Source: DATIYF01 sp035517775 | GTDB lineage: Bacteria > Acidobacteriota > Terriglobia > Terriglobales > Acidobacteriaceae | DNA: 64,000 nucleotides | NCBI GenBank assembly: GCA_035517775.1 | Contig: DATIYF010000123.1 | Location: 1 to 64,000 of the forward strand | Reading direction: 5' to 3' | Shown here: piece by piece, positions 45,841-54,360 of the stretch | How the letters are laid out: every line of letters starts with the position of its first letter | Position numbering within the stretch: position 1 is the stretch's first letter | Position numbers and translations under genes: made by a program | The notes under the pieces: generated by a model | Told to the model about the DNA's origin: nothing | The model's input: only the letters and a program-made list of their open reading frames with translations | The model's database searches: none

Positions 45841-47265
45841 CTAGCGAACTCCCAGAGTTGTAAGCCAATCCTGCTCAGCCTTGTAAGTATCCAGCCGGCC
45901 ATAGCCAAGCTGGGGTTGGCCGATGTCATCTGCATGCGAGATCGCCTCTGCTGCCTGCGACTGCGTGCTGGGCGCACTGGCTGTGCTTTGCAGCGTAAGC
46001 GACAGAGAGAGCGCGGCAAGCGAAAGCGAGGTCTGCGAGCTGGTCTGCGCCGTGTAGGTTGAGGCCAGCAGGGCCGCAGTGCCGGTCACGAACGGGGTAC
46101 TGAACGAAGTGCCCCAGCCGGCGGCATAAGTCCCATAGGGATAAGTGGTCATGACACCTTCGCCGGGCGCAGCCAGCCACACCGGCGGCGCACCGTAGTT
46201 GGTAAAGGAGGACTGAATGTCATTAAGTCCGGTGGAAGCGACGTCAATCACGTTCTTGAGGGAGCCGGGATAGACGTTAGTCTCCTCGCCGTCATTGCCG
46301 GCAGCGGCCACGCAAATCACGCCGTGGCTCGTAGCGTAATTCACGGCGTTCTCAAGCTCCTTCGAGTAGCTGCCGTAGTGGAAGCTCATGTTGATGACGC
46401 GCGCTTTGTGGTCCACGGCGTAGTAGATGGCCCGCAGGATATCGGAATCGTAACCGCTGCCATCTGCCTGGAAGGCCTTCAACGGCATGATCTGTGCCTG
46501 AGGAGCAACCAGATGAATGATTCCGGAAACCATGGTTCCGTGGCCGAAGGCGGCGTATTGCGGATTGTCGAGCACTGCAACCGTGGACTGGTCCAACACC
46601 GCCACCGTGGACTGAGTAACCTGGCCTTCGCCATCGAGCACTGCGACGGTGGACTGGCTGACATCTCCCATTTCCGAGCCTCCGGCCTGGTTGCGAGTGA
46701 AGTCATAGCCGGGGACCAGTGAGTTCTTGAGCACCGGATGGTTGGGATCCACTCCGGTGTCAATCACCGCCACCAGAGTGCCTGAACCCGTGACATGGAA
46801 CGTGGAGTGGGTCGAATTGGTACGGATGAGCTGGTTGGCCGGCTGTTCAAGATATCCGCGCCATACCGTTGTTCCGTAGTAGCTGACGGGTGTGCGATCG
46901 GTCAGATAATCAGGTGCCGGACCAGCATCAGCTCCCTGGGTCGAGACCAACTGGTCAAGCTCGACAGAGACGATACCCAGGTTGAGGGTCAGCTGTGATT
47001 GCAGGATCTGAACATTCAAAATGCTCGGCGCTTCCACCAAAAAGAGCTGGTTATCAGGGTCGCCCAGGCCGCGCACTACGGAACATCCCAGCAAATGGCA
47101 GGTGCTTGAGAGCTTCGCCAGGCCGAGCGTGTCTCTGACCACAAGCCGAGTCTGAGCCTCAGATTTCGGAGTCGCCAGAACCGCCAGGAATACCACCAGC
47201 AAAAAAGCGCTAAACCCACGAAACTTGCGACTGCCGCGAGTAAAGCTGAAACTTACACGCCTCAT
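45841..47265 (-). CDS. Secreted subtilisin-like (S8) serine protease
   Basis: 474 residues from ATG 47265 (GGGGG upstream; GTG 47289 is possible). Signal peptide to about residue 38 (SEAQ), then about 125 residues of pro-region. The catalytic triad is complete: D169 in VIDTGVD, H242 in GHGTMVSG, S387 in GTSFSTPF; AAAGND carries the oxyanion Asn. Between Asp and His lies a near-perfect triple repeat of QSTVAVLD (residues 204-233), unusual for the family. It follows the zinc-finger gene of the sigma/CHAT series by 116 bases and has an ECF-like promoter candidate. Confidence 0.9.
   Translation of the reverse strand: MRRVSFSFTRGSRKFRGFSAFLLVVFLAVLATPKSEAQTRLVVRDTLGLAKLSSTCHLLGCSVVRGLGDPDNQLFLVEAPSILNVQILQSQLTLNLGIVSVELDQLVSTQGADAGPAPDYLTDRTPVSYYGTTVWRGYLEQPANQLIRTNSTHSTFHVTGSGTLVAVIDTGVDPNHPVLKNSLVPGYDFTRNQAGGSEMGDVSQSTVAVLDGEGQVTQSTVAVLDQSTVAVLDNPQYAAFGHGTMVSGIIHLVAPQAQIMPLKAFQADGSGYDSDILRAIYYAVDHKARVINMSFHYGSYSKELENAVNYATSHGVICVAAAGNDGEETNVYPGSLKNVIDVASTGLNDIQSSFTNYGAPPVWLAAPGEGVMTTYPYGTYAAGWGTSFSTPFVTGTAALLASTYTAQTSSQTSLSLAALSLSLTLQSTASAPSTQSQAAEAISHADDIGQPQLGYGRLDTYKAEQDWLTTLGVR
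46567..46656 (-). repeat. Triple 24-bp coding repeat in the subtilase gene
   Basis: Three 24-base units (46567-46590, 46591-46614, 46633-46656) each encode QSTVAVLD. The first two are directly adjacent and an 18-base spacer (QGEGVT region) precedes the third. The units differ at wobble positions, so the protein repeat looks selected, not a fresh slippage. Confidence 0.85.
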
Positions 47266-47336
47266 TGGGCCCCCACTCTTCAATGCCACCCTCTTGCGTA
47301 TCCGTTGAGTCTAAGACAGATTTAACGATCGCTAAA

Positions 47337-47364
47337 CTTACGCCCGTAATTCGGCGCAGGTTAC
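47337..47364 (-). promoter_or_regulatory. ECF-sigma-like promoter candidate for the subtilase gene
   Basis: On the minus strand GTAACC (47364-47359), 16 bases, then CGTAAG (47342-47337). An AAC-type -35 and CGT-type -10 at this spacing are common in ECF promoters. It lies about 70-100 bases before ATG 47265 and overlaps nothing but the end of the zinc-finger gene spacer. The cognate factor could be the sigma encoded at 50953-51585. Confidence 0.4.
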
Positions 47365-47381
47365 CCCAGTGGCCTCACAAG

Positions 47382-48002
47382 TTACGCCAAATCAATGCTT
47401 TGGCCTGGACTTCCGGGTGGAGTAACGCGTTCAGCCAAGGGGAGGATGATGGGGTCTTCCGATCCGATTAAGAGGCTCAAACCCGAACCGGCGAGATCGA
47501 ACTGAAATTCGCCAAATTCGTTGGTCGTGGTGCTTGCGAGGAGGGCTTGCCCACGGTGCAGACGAATGGTTTTGCCGCCGGCGGCGCGGGGTTCGGCGGC
47601 ACGGCTCAACAGCTGCCCCACCACGCGCGCCGGAGCCGCGCGGCGGTGCGATTCCAGCCGGAGGTCAATGTAGAGTTCGTCAGTTTCAAAAAGGAGTTGC
47701 CGGTCAGAAGCCGGGCCGCGCACGCCAGCCAGCGCGGGCTGCAAGAGCGAATCGAACATCAGCCGCACTTTGCCCTTGGCCGGCGCGGAGGCCATAAACT
47801 GGGTCTTGACCAGGTGAACTAAGTTATCGGGAGGGGTCAGCGAGGGTTCTTCCCTGGCAAAGGCGATGATCTGCTCCGACATACGCAGCAGCGCGCGACA
47901 GGTCGAACATTTGCCGGCGTGCTTCTGCATCGCGGCGCGCAGGTCCGCTGATAGCAGGTTGCGGGCAAAATCAGCCCACGATGCCTCGTTGTAATGTTTC
48001 AT
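47382..48002 (-). CDS. Zinc-finger (anti-sigma-like) protein with C-terminal beta domain
   Basis: 206 residues from ATG 48002, with GGAGGG four bases upstream. The N-terminal 45 residues have the HxxxCxxC pattern (KHAGKCSTC) of zf-HC2 anti-sigma factors. No transmembrane segment, so it is a soluble type. Residues 85-206 form a second domain (RLMFDSLLQPA, RQLLFE, VGQLLS, TTTNEFGEFQFDL) that is clearly paralogous to the whole protein encoded at 59134-59595. It lies in the same direction as, and 83 bases after, the CHAT gene, and is the likely antagonist of the ECF sigma factor encoded two genes upstream. Confidence 0.75.
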   Translation of the reverse strand: MKHYNEASWADFARNLLSADLRAAMQKHAGKCSTCRALLRMSEQIIAFAREEPSLTPPDNLVHLVKTQFMASAPAKGKVRLMFDSLLQPALAGVRGPASDRQLLFETDELYIDLRLESHRRAAPARVVGQLLSRAAEPRAAGGKTIRLHRGQALLASTTTNEFGEFQFDLAGSGLSLLIGSEDPIILPLAERVTPPGSPGQSIDLA

Positions 48003-48085
48003 CACGCCCTCCGGCCAGACTCGCTCCCATCAAGTAAGGGTAACCAGCAACCGTAAAAATATACCCGGGGAAAAATCTTGTTCCT

Positions 48086-50956
48086 CTAGCCTTTGCCGAC
48101 CAGCATAAACGGAGCCCATTGATACGGATGGGGATAGCTGGAACGGAGGTCGAGCATGGCTTGGCGCAAGGCTACCGGCTTCGACCACCCCTTCCGCAAA
48201 AGGCGGTAAAAGGCCTTCATGAATTTCGCTGTGCTCTCATCGTGCACATCCCAGAGGCTCAGGAGCAGAGACTGCGCTCCGGCATGCAACAGGCCCCGGA
48301 CAAGCCCAAGGAGCTCATCGCCGGCAGCCACCACGTTGAGGCCAGTCGAGCAACCGCTGAGAGTGATCAATTCCGCCGGCAGACTGAGCTGGTACAGGTC
48401 ATACAAGTTCAGGAACGATCCTCCAAGGCGGATGGAAGAGAACATAGGGTTATCTTGCCGGAAGTAGCCGTGAGTGGCGATATGGATCATCCGGCTGCCG
48501 GCCCCCTTGCGTCGCAGCACTTCGGCAGTTGCCTTCTTCCCTACGAACAACTGTGCCCGGGGAAGAATGTTGCGAAGAGCTTCCACTTCATCTTGAATGG
48601 CCGGCGCTCTCGAGTCCGGTACCCCCAGCACGAGCGACGGCCGGCCTGTAGGAGCAGGCCTTTGTTGGCAGAGCGCATAAATGCCGGCGCTGGGAGCATA
48701 GGAGATCGTCTGTCGCTCGATAAGAGGGTGATCGCCGTCGTAGAGGGCATGAAAAGGCACATAGTGAAGCACACCGTGGGGCACGACGACCAGGTGTTCG
48801 GCCTTAAAATGCCGGGCAACAGGCGCCATCAGCTCGGCGTAGAGCTCCCTAAGATGAGCCTGGGCCGTGCGCAGCAGCAGGTTGTGAAATGCTTTCACAT
48901 AGCCGGGGTCGAGGCGAAACTTTGCCAGCTGGAATTGAAGCAGGCGTAAGATGCCCGCGATCTTCTCCGCCGGGGAAATGGGAACAATCTCGAAGATCTC
49001 GTGCCCTACCACGCAGGCGAAGAGATTGCCACGAATCTCGAAGTATTCGACGATCAGGGATTTCTTGGGCAGAGCGGCGCGGACTGCGGCCAGCGAAGGT
49101 TGCGCCGACGATTGCGATTCCCCGCCGGATGCAGTGGCGGTTTCCTGCATCATGTGGACGAGCTTGTTTTCCCGCTCGCTGATCTGGCCCTGCAGGGAGG
49201 CGATCCGCTGGGCCGACCCGGCCTGGGGATCAAGCTGCTCTTTTTCCAGCCGGTTGTAATACCCGTTGAGCTCCTCTCGCAAGTCGCGAATAGAATGGGC
49301 CAATTCAGTTTGCCCATCCGCATCGAGGGTGGAGAGCATGGGCTGCGCGAAGAGCTCCATCAGGCTGCGTGACTTCGCTTGCTCGATGTAGGCGAAGGCT
49401 TCTTCGCGGGCGGCCGGGCTATTGCGCTGCAGACACAGCTCAACCAGCCTCTCGTACACCTCCAGACGGTTCTTCACGAAGGAGATTTTCAGTTCATCCC
49501 GGCGCAGGGTGCTGCGCAGGGTTTCGAAAGCTGCTCGCGCCGAGAGGTAGGAGCCATAGGCTTGCTGCAAATCGCCAGTGGAGGAGGCGATATCCCCCAT
49601 CAGGAGATGGGCCTGAAAATCCAGGTTGGGCAGCTCAAGCCTGGCGAGCTTCTGGAGCACAATTCGCGCACATTGCAGGGCCTGGGCAAGATTGTCTTCG
49701 CGCAAGGCTATACGTCCCAGCAAGAGCTGCGCCAGCGCAGCCTTGCCGGCGAGGCTCAGCCGCTCGAGAGAATTAAATGCCTCAGTGCACAAACTGCGGG
49801 CGGAGGGAAAATCTTCCTTTTGATATGAGAGCAGGGCGCGGTACAGATCAATCAGGGAGGGCCAGGCAGGATTGCCTTCTCGCACGAACATTTCTCGCGC
49901 CTGGGAAAAAAGCTGAAGGGCCTTCTCTGCGTCTCCCATTTGACCGGACGCCATGGCGGCAAATGCCAGGCACTTGCCGGCTTCGTAGCCGATTCCCAGT
50001 TTGCGGAAGCCTTCATAGCCCTGCTGCGCCAGATCAGCGGCCTGCGAACTGAGATTCAACTCCACATAAAGCTCTGCCAGATCGAGATTGCAAAGCGAAT
50101 GGTGATACTGGTCTCCGATTTTCTGGGCTTTGCGGCGGGCCTGCTGCAGGAGCTCAATGGCCCGCCCGTACTGACCGCGATGGTAGTAGAGGTAGGCGAT
50201 GTTGTAGTCGGCCTGGGCGGCGAGCAGGGGCATACCATGCCCGGCACAGAAGCGCCGGGCCGCCTGATAAGTGCGCAAAGACTCGGCGAAGTTGTTCAGG
50301 CTGATCTGGCAGGTCGCGATGTTACTCAGAACCGCGGCAACTGCCTCGCTATCCTGTTTCTTGGAAAGATTGCGGCGTGCCCGCTGGTAACAGGCAAGGG
50401 CCTCGGAAAAGCGGTCCTGGCGGAAGTAAATATTTCCGACGTTGATCTCAAGGCGGGCGAGGCGGAGCGTATCTTTTTCCCGGATGAACACTTTGCGGGC
50501 GCGCTTGGCTGCCGAAAACGCCTCTTCGTATTTGCCAAGAAGAAGCAACGGCTGGATCGAACCGCTCAGACCCCGGGCCAGTTCATGCGTATTGCCGGCC
50601 TGCTGGAAGAGATGCGCAGCTCGCTGGTGGAATTCAACTGCTGCGGTATTGTCTCCTTTGGCGAATGAAACATTGGCCAGTGCCCGCAAGGCCCAGGCCT
50701 TGGATTCCTCATCGCCGAGTTGCTCGGCGATCGCCAGCGAAGCATCGGCCAGGCGCGCGGCTTGCTCTACATCTACCCTTATCTGCTCTCTGGCCTGATC
50801 TGCCAGTTTCACAACGAAGGCGGTCCGTCGCAGGGCGGGATTGCGGGCGACAAAAGTGCGGCGGGTGGCTTCATCCCGAAAAGCGGTAAGTTCCTGCAGC
50901 AGCTCTTGTGGACGCGACGAAGCCGGTTGACGCCGCGCGGCCGCAGATGGAGTCAC
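48086..50956 (-). CDS. TPR-CHAT protein (caspase-like protease)
   Basis: 956 residues, no signal peptide. Residues 60-540 are TPR helices (for example AWALRALANVSFAKGDNTAAV and SNIATCQISLNNFAESL), 560-640 a coiled segment, and 640-956 a CHAT domain with the caspase-type dyad H829 (HIATHGYF) and C869 (TLSGCSTG), followed by LWDVHDEST. CHAT proteases include separase-like and Craspase-type enzymes that cut after activation by the TPR part. The start is GTG 50956, overlapping the sigma-factor stop (GTGA), so both are made together. Cytoplasmic; its target is unknown, candidates being the zinc-finger protein or the sigma factor. Confidence 0.92.
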   Translation of the reverse strand: MTPSAAARRQPASSRPQELLQELTAFRDEATRRTFVARNPALRRTAFVVKLADQAREQIRVDVEQAARLADASLAIAEQLGDEESKAWALRALANVSFAKGDNTAAVEFHQRAAHLFQQAGNTHELARGLSGSIQPLLLLGKYEEAFSAAKRARKVFIREKDTLRLARLEINVGNIYFRQDRFSEALACYQRARRNLSKKQDSEAVAAVLSNIATCQISLNNFAESLRTYQAARRFCAGHGMPLLAAQADYNIAYLYYHRGQYGRAIELLQQARRKAQKIGDQYHHSLCNLDLAELYVELNLSSQAADLAQQGYEGFRKLGIGYEAGKCLAFAAMASGQMGDAEKALQLFSQAREMFVREGNPAWPSLIDLYRALLSYQKEDFPSARSLCTEAFNSLERLSLAGKAALAQLLLGRIALREDNLAQALQCARIVLQKLARLELPNLDFQAHLLMGDIASSTGDLQQAYGSYLSARAAFETLRSTLRRDELKISFVKNRLEVYERLVELCLQRNSPAAREEAFAYIEQAKSRSLMELFAQPMLSTLDADGQTELAHSIRDLREELNGYYNRLEKEQLDPQAGSAQRIASLQGQISERENKLVHMMQETATASGGESQSSAQPSLAAVRAALPKKSLIVEYFEIRGNLFACVVGHEIFEIVPISPAEKIAGILRLLQFQLAKFRLDPGYVKAFHNLLLRTAQAHLRELYAELMAPVARHFKAEHLVVVPHGVLHYVPFHALYDGDHPLIERQTISYAPSAGIYALCQQRPAPTGRPSLVLGVPDSRAPAIQDEVEALRNILPRAQLFVGKKATAEVLRRKGAGSRMIHIATHGYFRQDNPMFSSIRLGGSFLNLYDLYQLSLPAELITLSGCSTGLNVVAAGDELLGLVRGLLHAGAQSLLLSLWDVHDESTAKFMKAFYRLLRKGWSKPVALRQAMLDLRSSYPHPYQWAPFMLVGKG

Positions 50957-51585
50957 GTGAGGCCACCCTTCACAAGCTGCTCCCGCAGACGCTTGAGGCA
51001 GCGTCCACGGATAAAGCCGATTGAGCCCGTCGCCAGACGCAATTCCCGCGCAACTTCGTTGTACGGGCGGGGAGGGTCTTCAAAGAACAGCATCTGAATC
51101 ATCCGCCGGCAACGCGCCGATAAAGCCGCCAGCGAATCGCGCAGCAGTTGCTTCCGCTGAAGCTGGTAAAGAAATTCCTCGGGCAATTCGGCGGGGAGAG
51201 ATTCTTCTGTGGCGACTTCCTCGACATCTTCCACGGTATCGAGGCGCTGCTTCTTCCAGCGCAGACACTTGTGGTAGCTGGTCTGCATGAGCCATTTGGG
51301 AAGGGCAGCCGGCTCCCGCAAGCGCGCCAGGCTGGTGAGCAGATCCAGGCATACTGCTTGGAAAATGTCAGCGGCATCTTCGCGGGAAAGGCCAAATTTG
51401 ATGGGCACCGAGAAGATCAGGTTCTTGTATTTGTCGATCAGAGCAGACCAGGCGGCTTGGTTCCCTTCGCGGCACTCGCGAACCAGGCGTTCGACCGGCC
51501 AGGATTGTTCGCGGCCTGTTGCCGCCTCACGGGTTTGCGCCAAGTCCGGATCCGCCTTTCGCCCGGAAATACAACTGCTCAACAT
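50953..51585 (-). CDS. ECF-type RNA polymerase sigma factor
   Basis: 210 residues. Region 2 (AWSALIDKYKNLIFSVPIKFGLSREDAADIFQ in outline, with the conserved D-A-D-I-F-Q core) and region 4 (LSARCRRMIQMLFFEDPPRPYNEVARELRL, helix-turn-helix near the C-terminus) are clear. Region 3 is missing, as in ECF factors. ATG 51585 lies inside the end of the ABC substrate-binding gene (59-base overlap); TTG 51543 would reduce the overlap. Its stop overlaps the CHAT start. The next genes are CHAT and an HxxxCxxC protein, so it is probably held and released within this module. Confidence 0.88.
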   Translation of the reverse strand: MLSSCISGRKADPDLAQTREAATGREQSWPVERLVRECREGNQAAWSALIDKYKNLIFSVPIKFGLSREDAADIFQAVCLDLLTSLARLREPAALPKWLMQTSYHKCLRWKKQRLDTVEDVEEVATEESLPAELPEEFLYQLQRKQLLRDSLAALSARCRRMIQMLFFEDPPRPYNEVARELRLATGSIGFIRGRCLKRLREQLVKGGLT

Positions 51586-53302
51586 TCCACAGCGTGCTCG
51601 GCTCCAGCACGGCAGGTTTGAAATTCGCCAAGTCTCTTTTCGCTCCTACCAGAACATTGGGGGTAGCGAGAAAAATAACCGGCAGCTTCGCGGCGATAAT
51701 GGCCTGTGCCTGATCGTAGAGCGCTTTCCGCTTATTGTAGTTGAGCGTGACCATCTGTCTTTCCATGAGGCGGTCGAGTTCCGCTTCCCAGTCTGTTGCC
51801 GGTTTGGATTCCCCCAAATGCCAGAGATGGGTGCTGCCACTCGAAAGCCAGACGTTCATCTCAGAGTTGGGATCGGCATCTCCCCCGCCTAATCCCAGGA
51901 CCACGGCTTCGTAGTCATAGGCCTCAAAAACCCGGTTCAGCAGCGCCCGAAACTCGAGCGGGATGACGTGCACGTCCATACCCAGGCTGCTCAAATCCTG
52001 CTGAACAATATTTGCCATCGCCGTGCGCTGCGCATTGGAAGAGCTGGTGAGGATGGAGAACTCCACCCTCTGGCCCCGGGAATCCAGCAGCTGGCCGTCA
52101 TTGCGCCAGGTGAAGCCGGCAGATTTCAGCAGCATGCGGGCATTTTCCGGGGAGCGCGCTGGCCGAGGCAAAGACGGGTCCATCCATAGCTTGTCCGAGG
52201 GACTTACATTTCCCCACAAAGGCGTGCCTTTGCCGGCATAGACGAGTCTGACGATTGCCTGCCGGTCTATGACATCAGAAACTGCCTGCCGGAAGCGGAG
52301 ATCGGAGAACCAGGCTTGCTCTTTGGCGATGCCATCGAGCTTTTTTCCGCTGAGGTTGTTCTGGTTGAACAGAAGAAAATTAAATTCGAGACTTGGACCC
52401 AGATCGGAGAGCTCGTATCCGCGGCTGGGAGCGTTTCTGGAAAGCAAAGCAAAGTTTTCCGCGCCGATGCGGCTAAGCAAGTCAGTATCGCCGGCCTGAA
52501 AGCGGATGACCTGCGAATCCTCACTTCCCACGAAGAGAAATACCAACTCGTCAATATAGGGAAGGCGGTTCTTGTTGCGGTCAGCTTTCCAGTAGTAGGG
52601 ATTTCTTTGCAGAACGATCTGCTGGCCGGGCACGTACTGCTTCAGGCAATAAGGGCCAAGCCCGGCGATTTGCTGCGGCGGAGTATTCAGCGTCCAGGCC
52701 TGGGCGAGCTTTCCTTCCCGGTAAGCGGTCTCGAGACGATGCCGCGGCAGCATGGCCAGGCTGTCAAAAATGCGCTCCGCGGCGGCATAAGGCTGTGCCA
52801 GGGTGAAGCGGACGGTGTAGGCATCCAGCTTCTGCACGGCAATGGGCTTGCCGGCGACAATCAGCAGATCGCGTTGCGGAGAATGGAGGTTCTGATCGAG
52901 ATAGACCTGGAAAGAAAACACCACGTCATCAGCATCGAAGGGCTGGCCGTCGGAGAAGCGTATGCCGCGACGAAGCTTGAGGGTGAAAGTCTTGCCGTCG
53001 CGCGATACTTTCCAGGATTTTGCCAGCGCCGGTTCAGTCTGCTGGGAGGCGCGATTGATGTGGATGAGATCGGCCATCATAGTGCCGGTCACATCGCGCG
53101 AGGGGCTGTCAGCCGCGATCACGGGATTGAAGGTCTTGGGTTCGCTGCGCTCTCCGACCACCAGCCGGCCGCCATATTGCCCAATCTCGCCGCCGGTAAT
53201 TTGAAGCTCTTCCCCCGATTTCGGCGGCAGAGGAATGGAGGCGGCGCGGAGGCAAAGCGCGCACGCGACCAGCAGAAGTATGACCTGCTTCAGGCTGCGC
53301 AT
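51527..53302 (-). CDS. ABC transporter peptide-binding protein (SBP_bac_5)
   Basis: 591 residues from ATG 53302 (a TTG at 53320 is in frame). Signal peptide 1-21. Family marks: RSEPKTFNPVIA, KSWKVSRDGKTFTLKLRRGIRFSDG in outline, YYWKAD, and LRFRQAVSDVIDRQAIVRLVYAG. It captures oligopeptides or similar solutes and delivers them to the permeases encoded directly downstream in genome order but upstream in the transcript. Its 3' end overlaps the sigma-factor gene, which joins transport and the sigma/CHAT series. Confidence 0.9.
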   Translation of the reverse strand: MRSLKQVILLLVACALCLRAASIPLPPKSGEELQITGGEIGQYGGRLVVGERSEPKTFNPVIAADSPSRDVTGTMMADLIHINRASQQTEPALAKSWKVSRDGKTFTLKLRRGIRFSDGQPFDADDVVFSFQVYLDQNLHSPQRDLLIVAGKPIAVQKLDAYTVRFTLAQPYAAAERIFDSLAMLPRHRLETAYREGKLAQAWTLNTPPQQIAGLGPYCLKQYVPGQQIVLQRNPYYWKADRNKNRLPYIDELVFLFVGSEDSQVIRFQAGDTDLLSRIGAENFALLSRNAPSRGYELSDLGPSLEFNFLLFNQNNLSGKKLDGIAKEQAWFSDLRFRQAVSDVIDRQAIVRLVYAGKGTPLWGNVSPSDKLWMDPSLPRPARSPENARMLLKSAGFTWRNDGQLLDSRGQRVEFSILTSSSNAQRTAMANIVQQDLSSLGMDVHVIPLEFRALLNRVFEAYDYEAVVLGLGGGDADPNSEMNVWLSSGSTHLWHLGESKPATDWEAELDRLMERQMVTLNYNKRKALYDQAQAIIAAKLPVIFLATPNVLVGAKRDLANFKPAVLEPSTLWNVEQLYFRAKGGSGLGANP

Positions 53303-53325
53303 GACCTGTCCACAGGTCAATATTG

Positions 53326-54357
53326 TCAGATTGGCGCGGATTCGAGCTTTCTTTGCAGCGCGTTGGCGAAGCTAAAGTAACTAAGGCAGAAAATGACCAG
53401 AACTGCGGCGGGAGCGAACATCCACCAGTATGACACCAGGACGTTGTATTGTTGCAGGTTCGCCAGCTGATTGCCCCAGCTGGGCAACGGCTCACTGAGC
53501 CCCAACCCAAAGAAAGAGAGGGTTACCTCCGCAATCACATACTGCGGCACCAGTAGAGCAGCTTGGGTCAGCAAGACGCCGAAGGTTTCGGGGAGAATGT
53601 GCCGGCGCAGAATGTAAGGATCGGAGGCTCCGAAGCCCCGGCTCGCGAGTACGAATCTGCGATTTCTTGCGCCCAGCACGATGCCCCGTATCAGTCTTGC
53701 GGGCTTGGCCCATCCGATCGTCCCGATCACTCCGACCAGAAGGAAGAATGCACTCAACGGATCAAGATGAAGAGGCAGAAAAGTGCGCACAGCAAGCAGA
53801 AGATAGAACCAGGGAAGGACCAGAAACAATTCCGCCGCGCGCATGATCGATTCATCCCACCAGCGCCCATAAAAACCTGAAACGATTCCCAGAAATGCGG
53901 CAATGAAAAGCGAAACGCCGGTAGCCGCGAGTCCGGCTGCCAGCGAGATCCTTCCGCCGGCCAGAATGCGGGAAAACTCGTCCCGGCCGTAATTATCGGT
54001 TCCCGCCAAAAAGATATGCGCGGGAGCAGTTACTCCGAACAAATGAGTGTTGGAAGAAATCAAGCCTGCGATCTTGTATGGCGCACTTCTGACAAAGAAC
54101 TCAAGCGGATAAGCCTGGCCGCGAACTTCCTGATACTCATACACCCCTGCTGGGGCAGGTTCGCTTTCGTACACGAAGGGACGGAGATGAAAGTGCCCTT
54201 CAGCATCCACAAAGTGGAGGCTGGTCGGCGGGGCGTAGGGGAAATCGCGATTCTGCGAGGCCGTGTCATAGGGTGCGACAAAGCCACAGAAAAAGACCGC
54301 GCCGTGCAGCAGCACGAGAAAAACAGCGGCGGTCCAGATTCTGCAAGTGCTTTTCAT
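53326..54357 (-). CDS. ABC transporter permease, DppC/OppC type
   Basis: 343 residues. One N-terminal membrane segment, an unusually long periplasmic stretch (about 30-115), then five hydrophobic segments with the EAA motif region (RGFGASDPYILRRHILPE) that contacts the ATPases. GTDNYGRDEFSRIL is the family's conserved block before the second helix. ATG 54357 is three bases after the upstream permease stop. Inner membrane half-channel of the peptide transporter. Confidence 0.88.
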   Translation of the reverse strand: MKSTCRIWTAAVFLVLLHGAVFFCGFVAPYDTASQNRDFPYAPPTSLHFVDAEGHFHLRPFVYESEPAPAGVYEYQEVRGQAYPLEFFVRSAPYKIAGLISSNTHLFGVTAPAHIFLAGTDNYGRDEFSRILAGGRISLAAGLAATGVSLFIAAFLGIVSGFYGRWWDESIMRAAELFLVLPWFYLLLAVRTFLPLHLDPLSAFFLLVGVIGTIGWAKPARLIRGIVLGARNRRFVLASRGFGASDPYILRRHILPETFGVLLTQAALLVPQYVIAEVTLSFFGLGLSEPLPSWGNQLANLQQYNVLVSYWWMFAPAAVLVIFCLSYFSFANALQRKLESAPI

Positions 54358-54360
54358 GTC

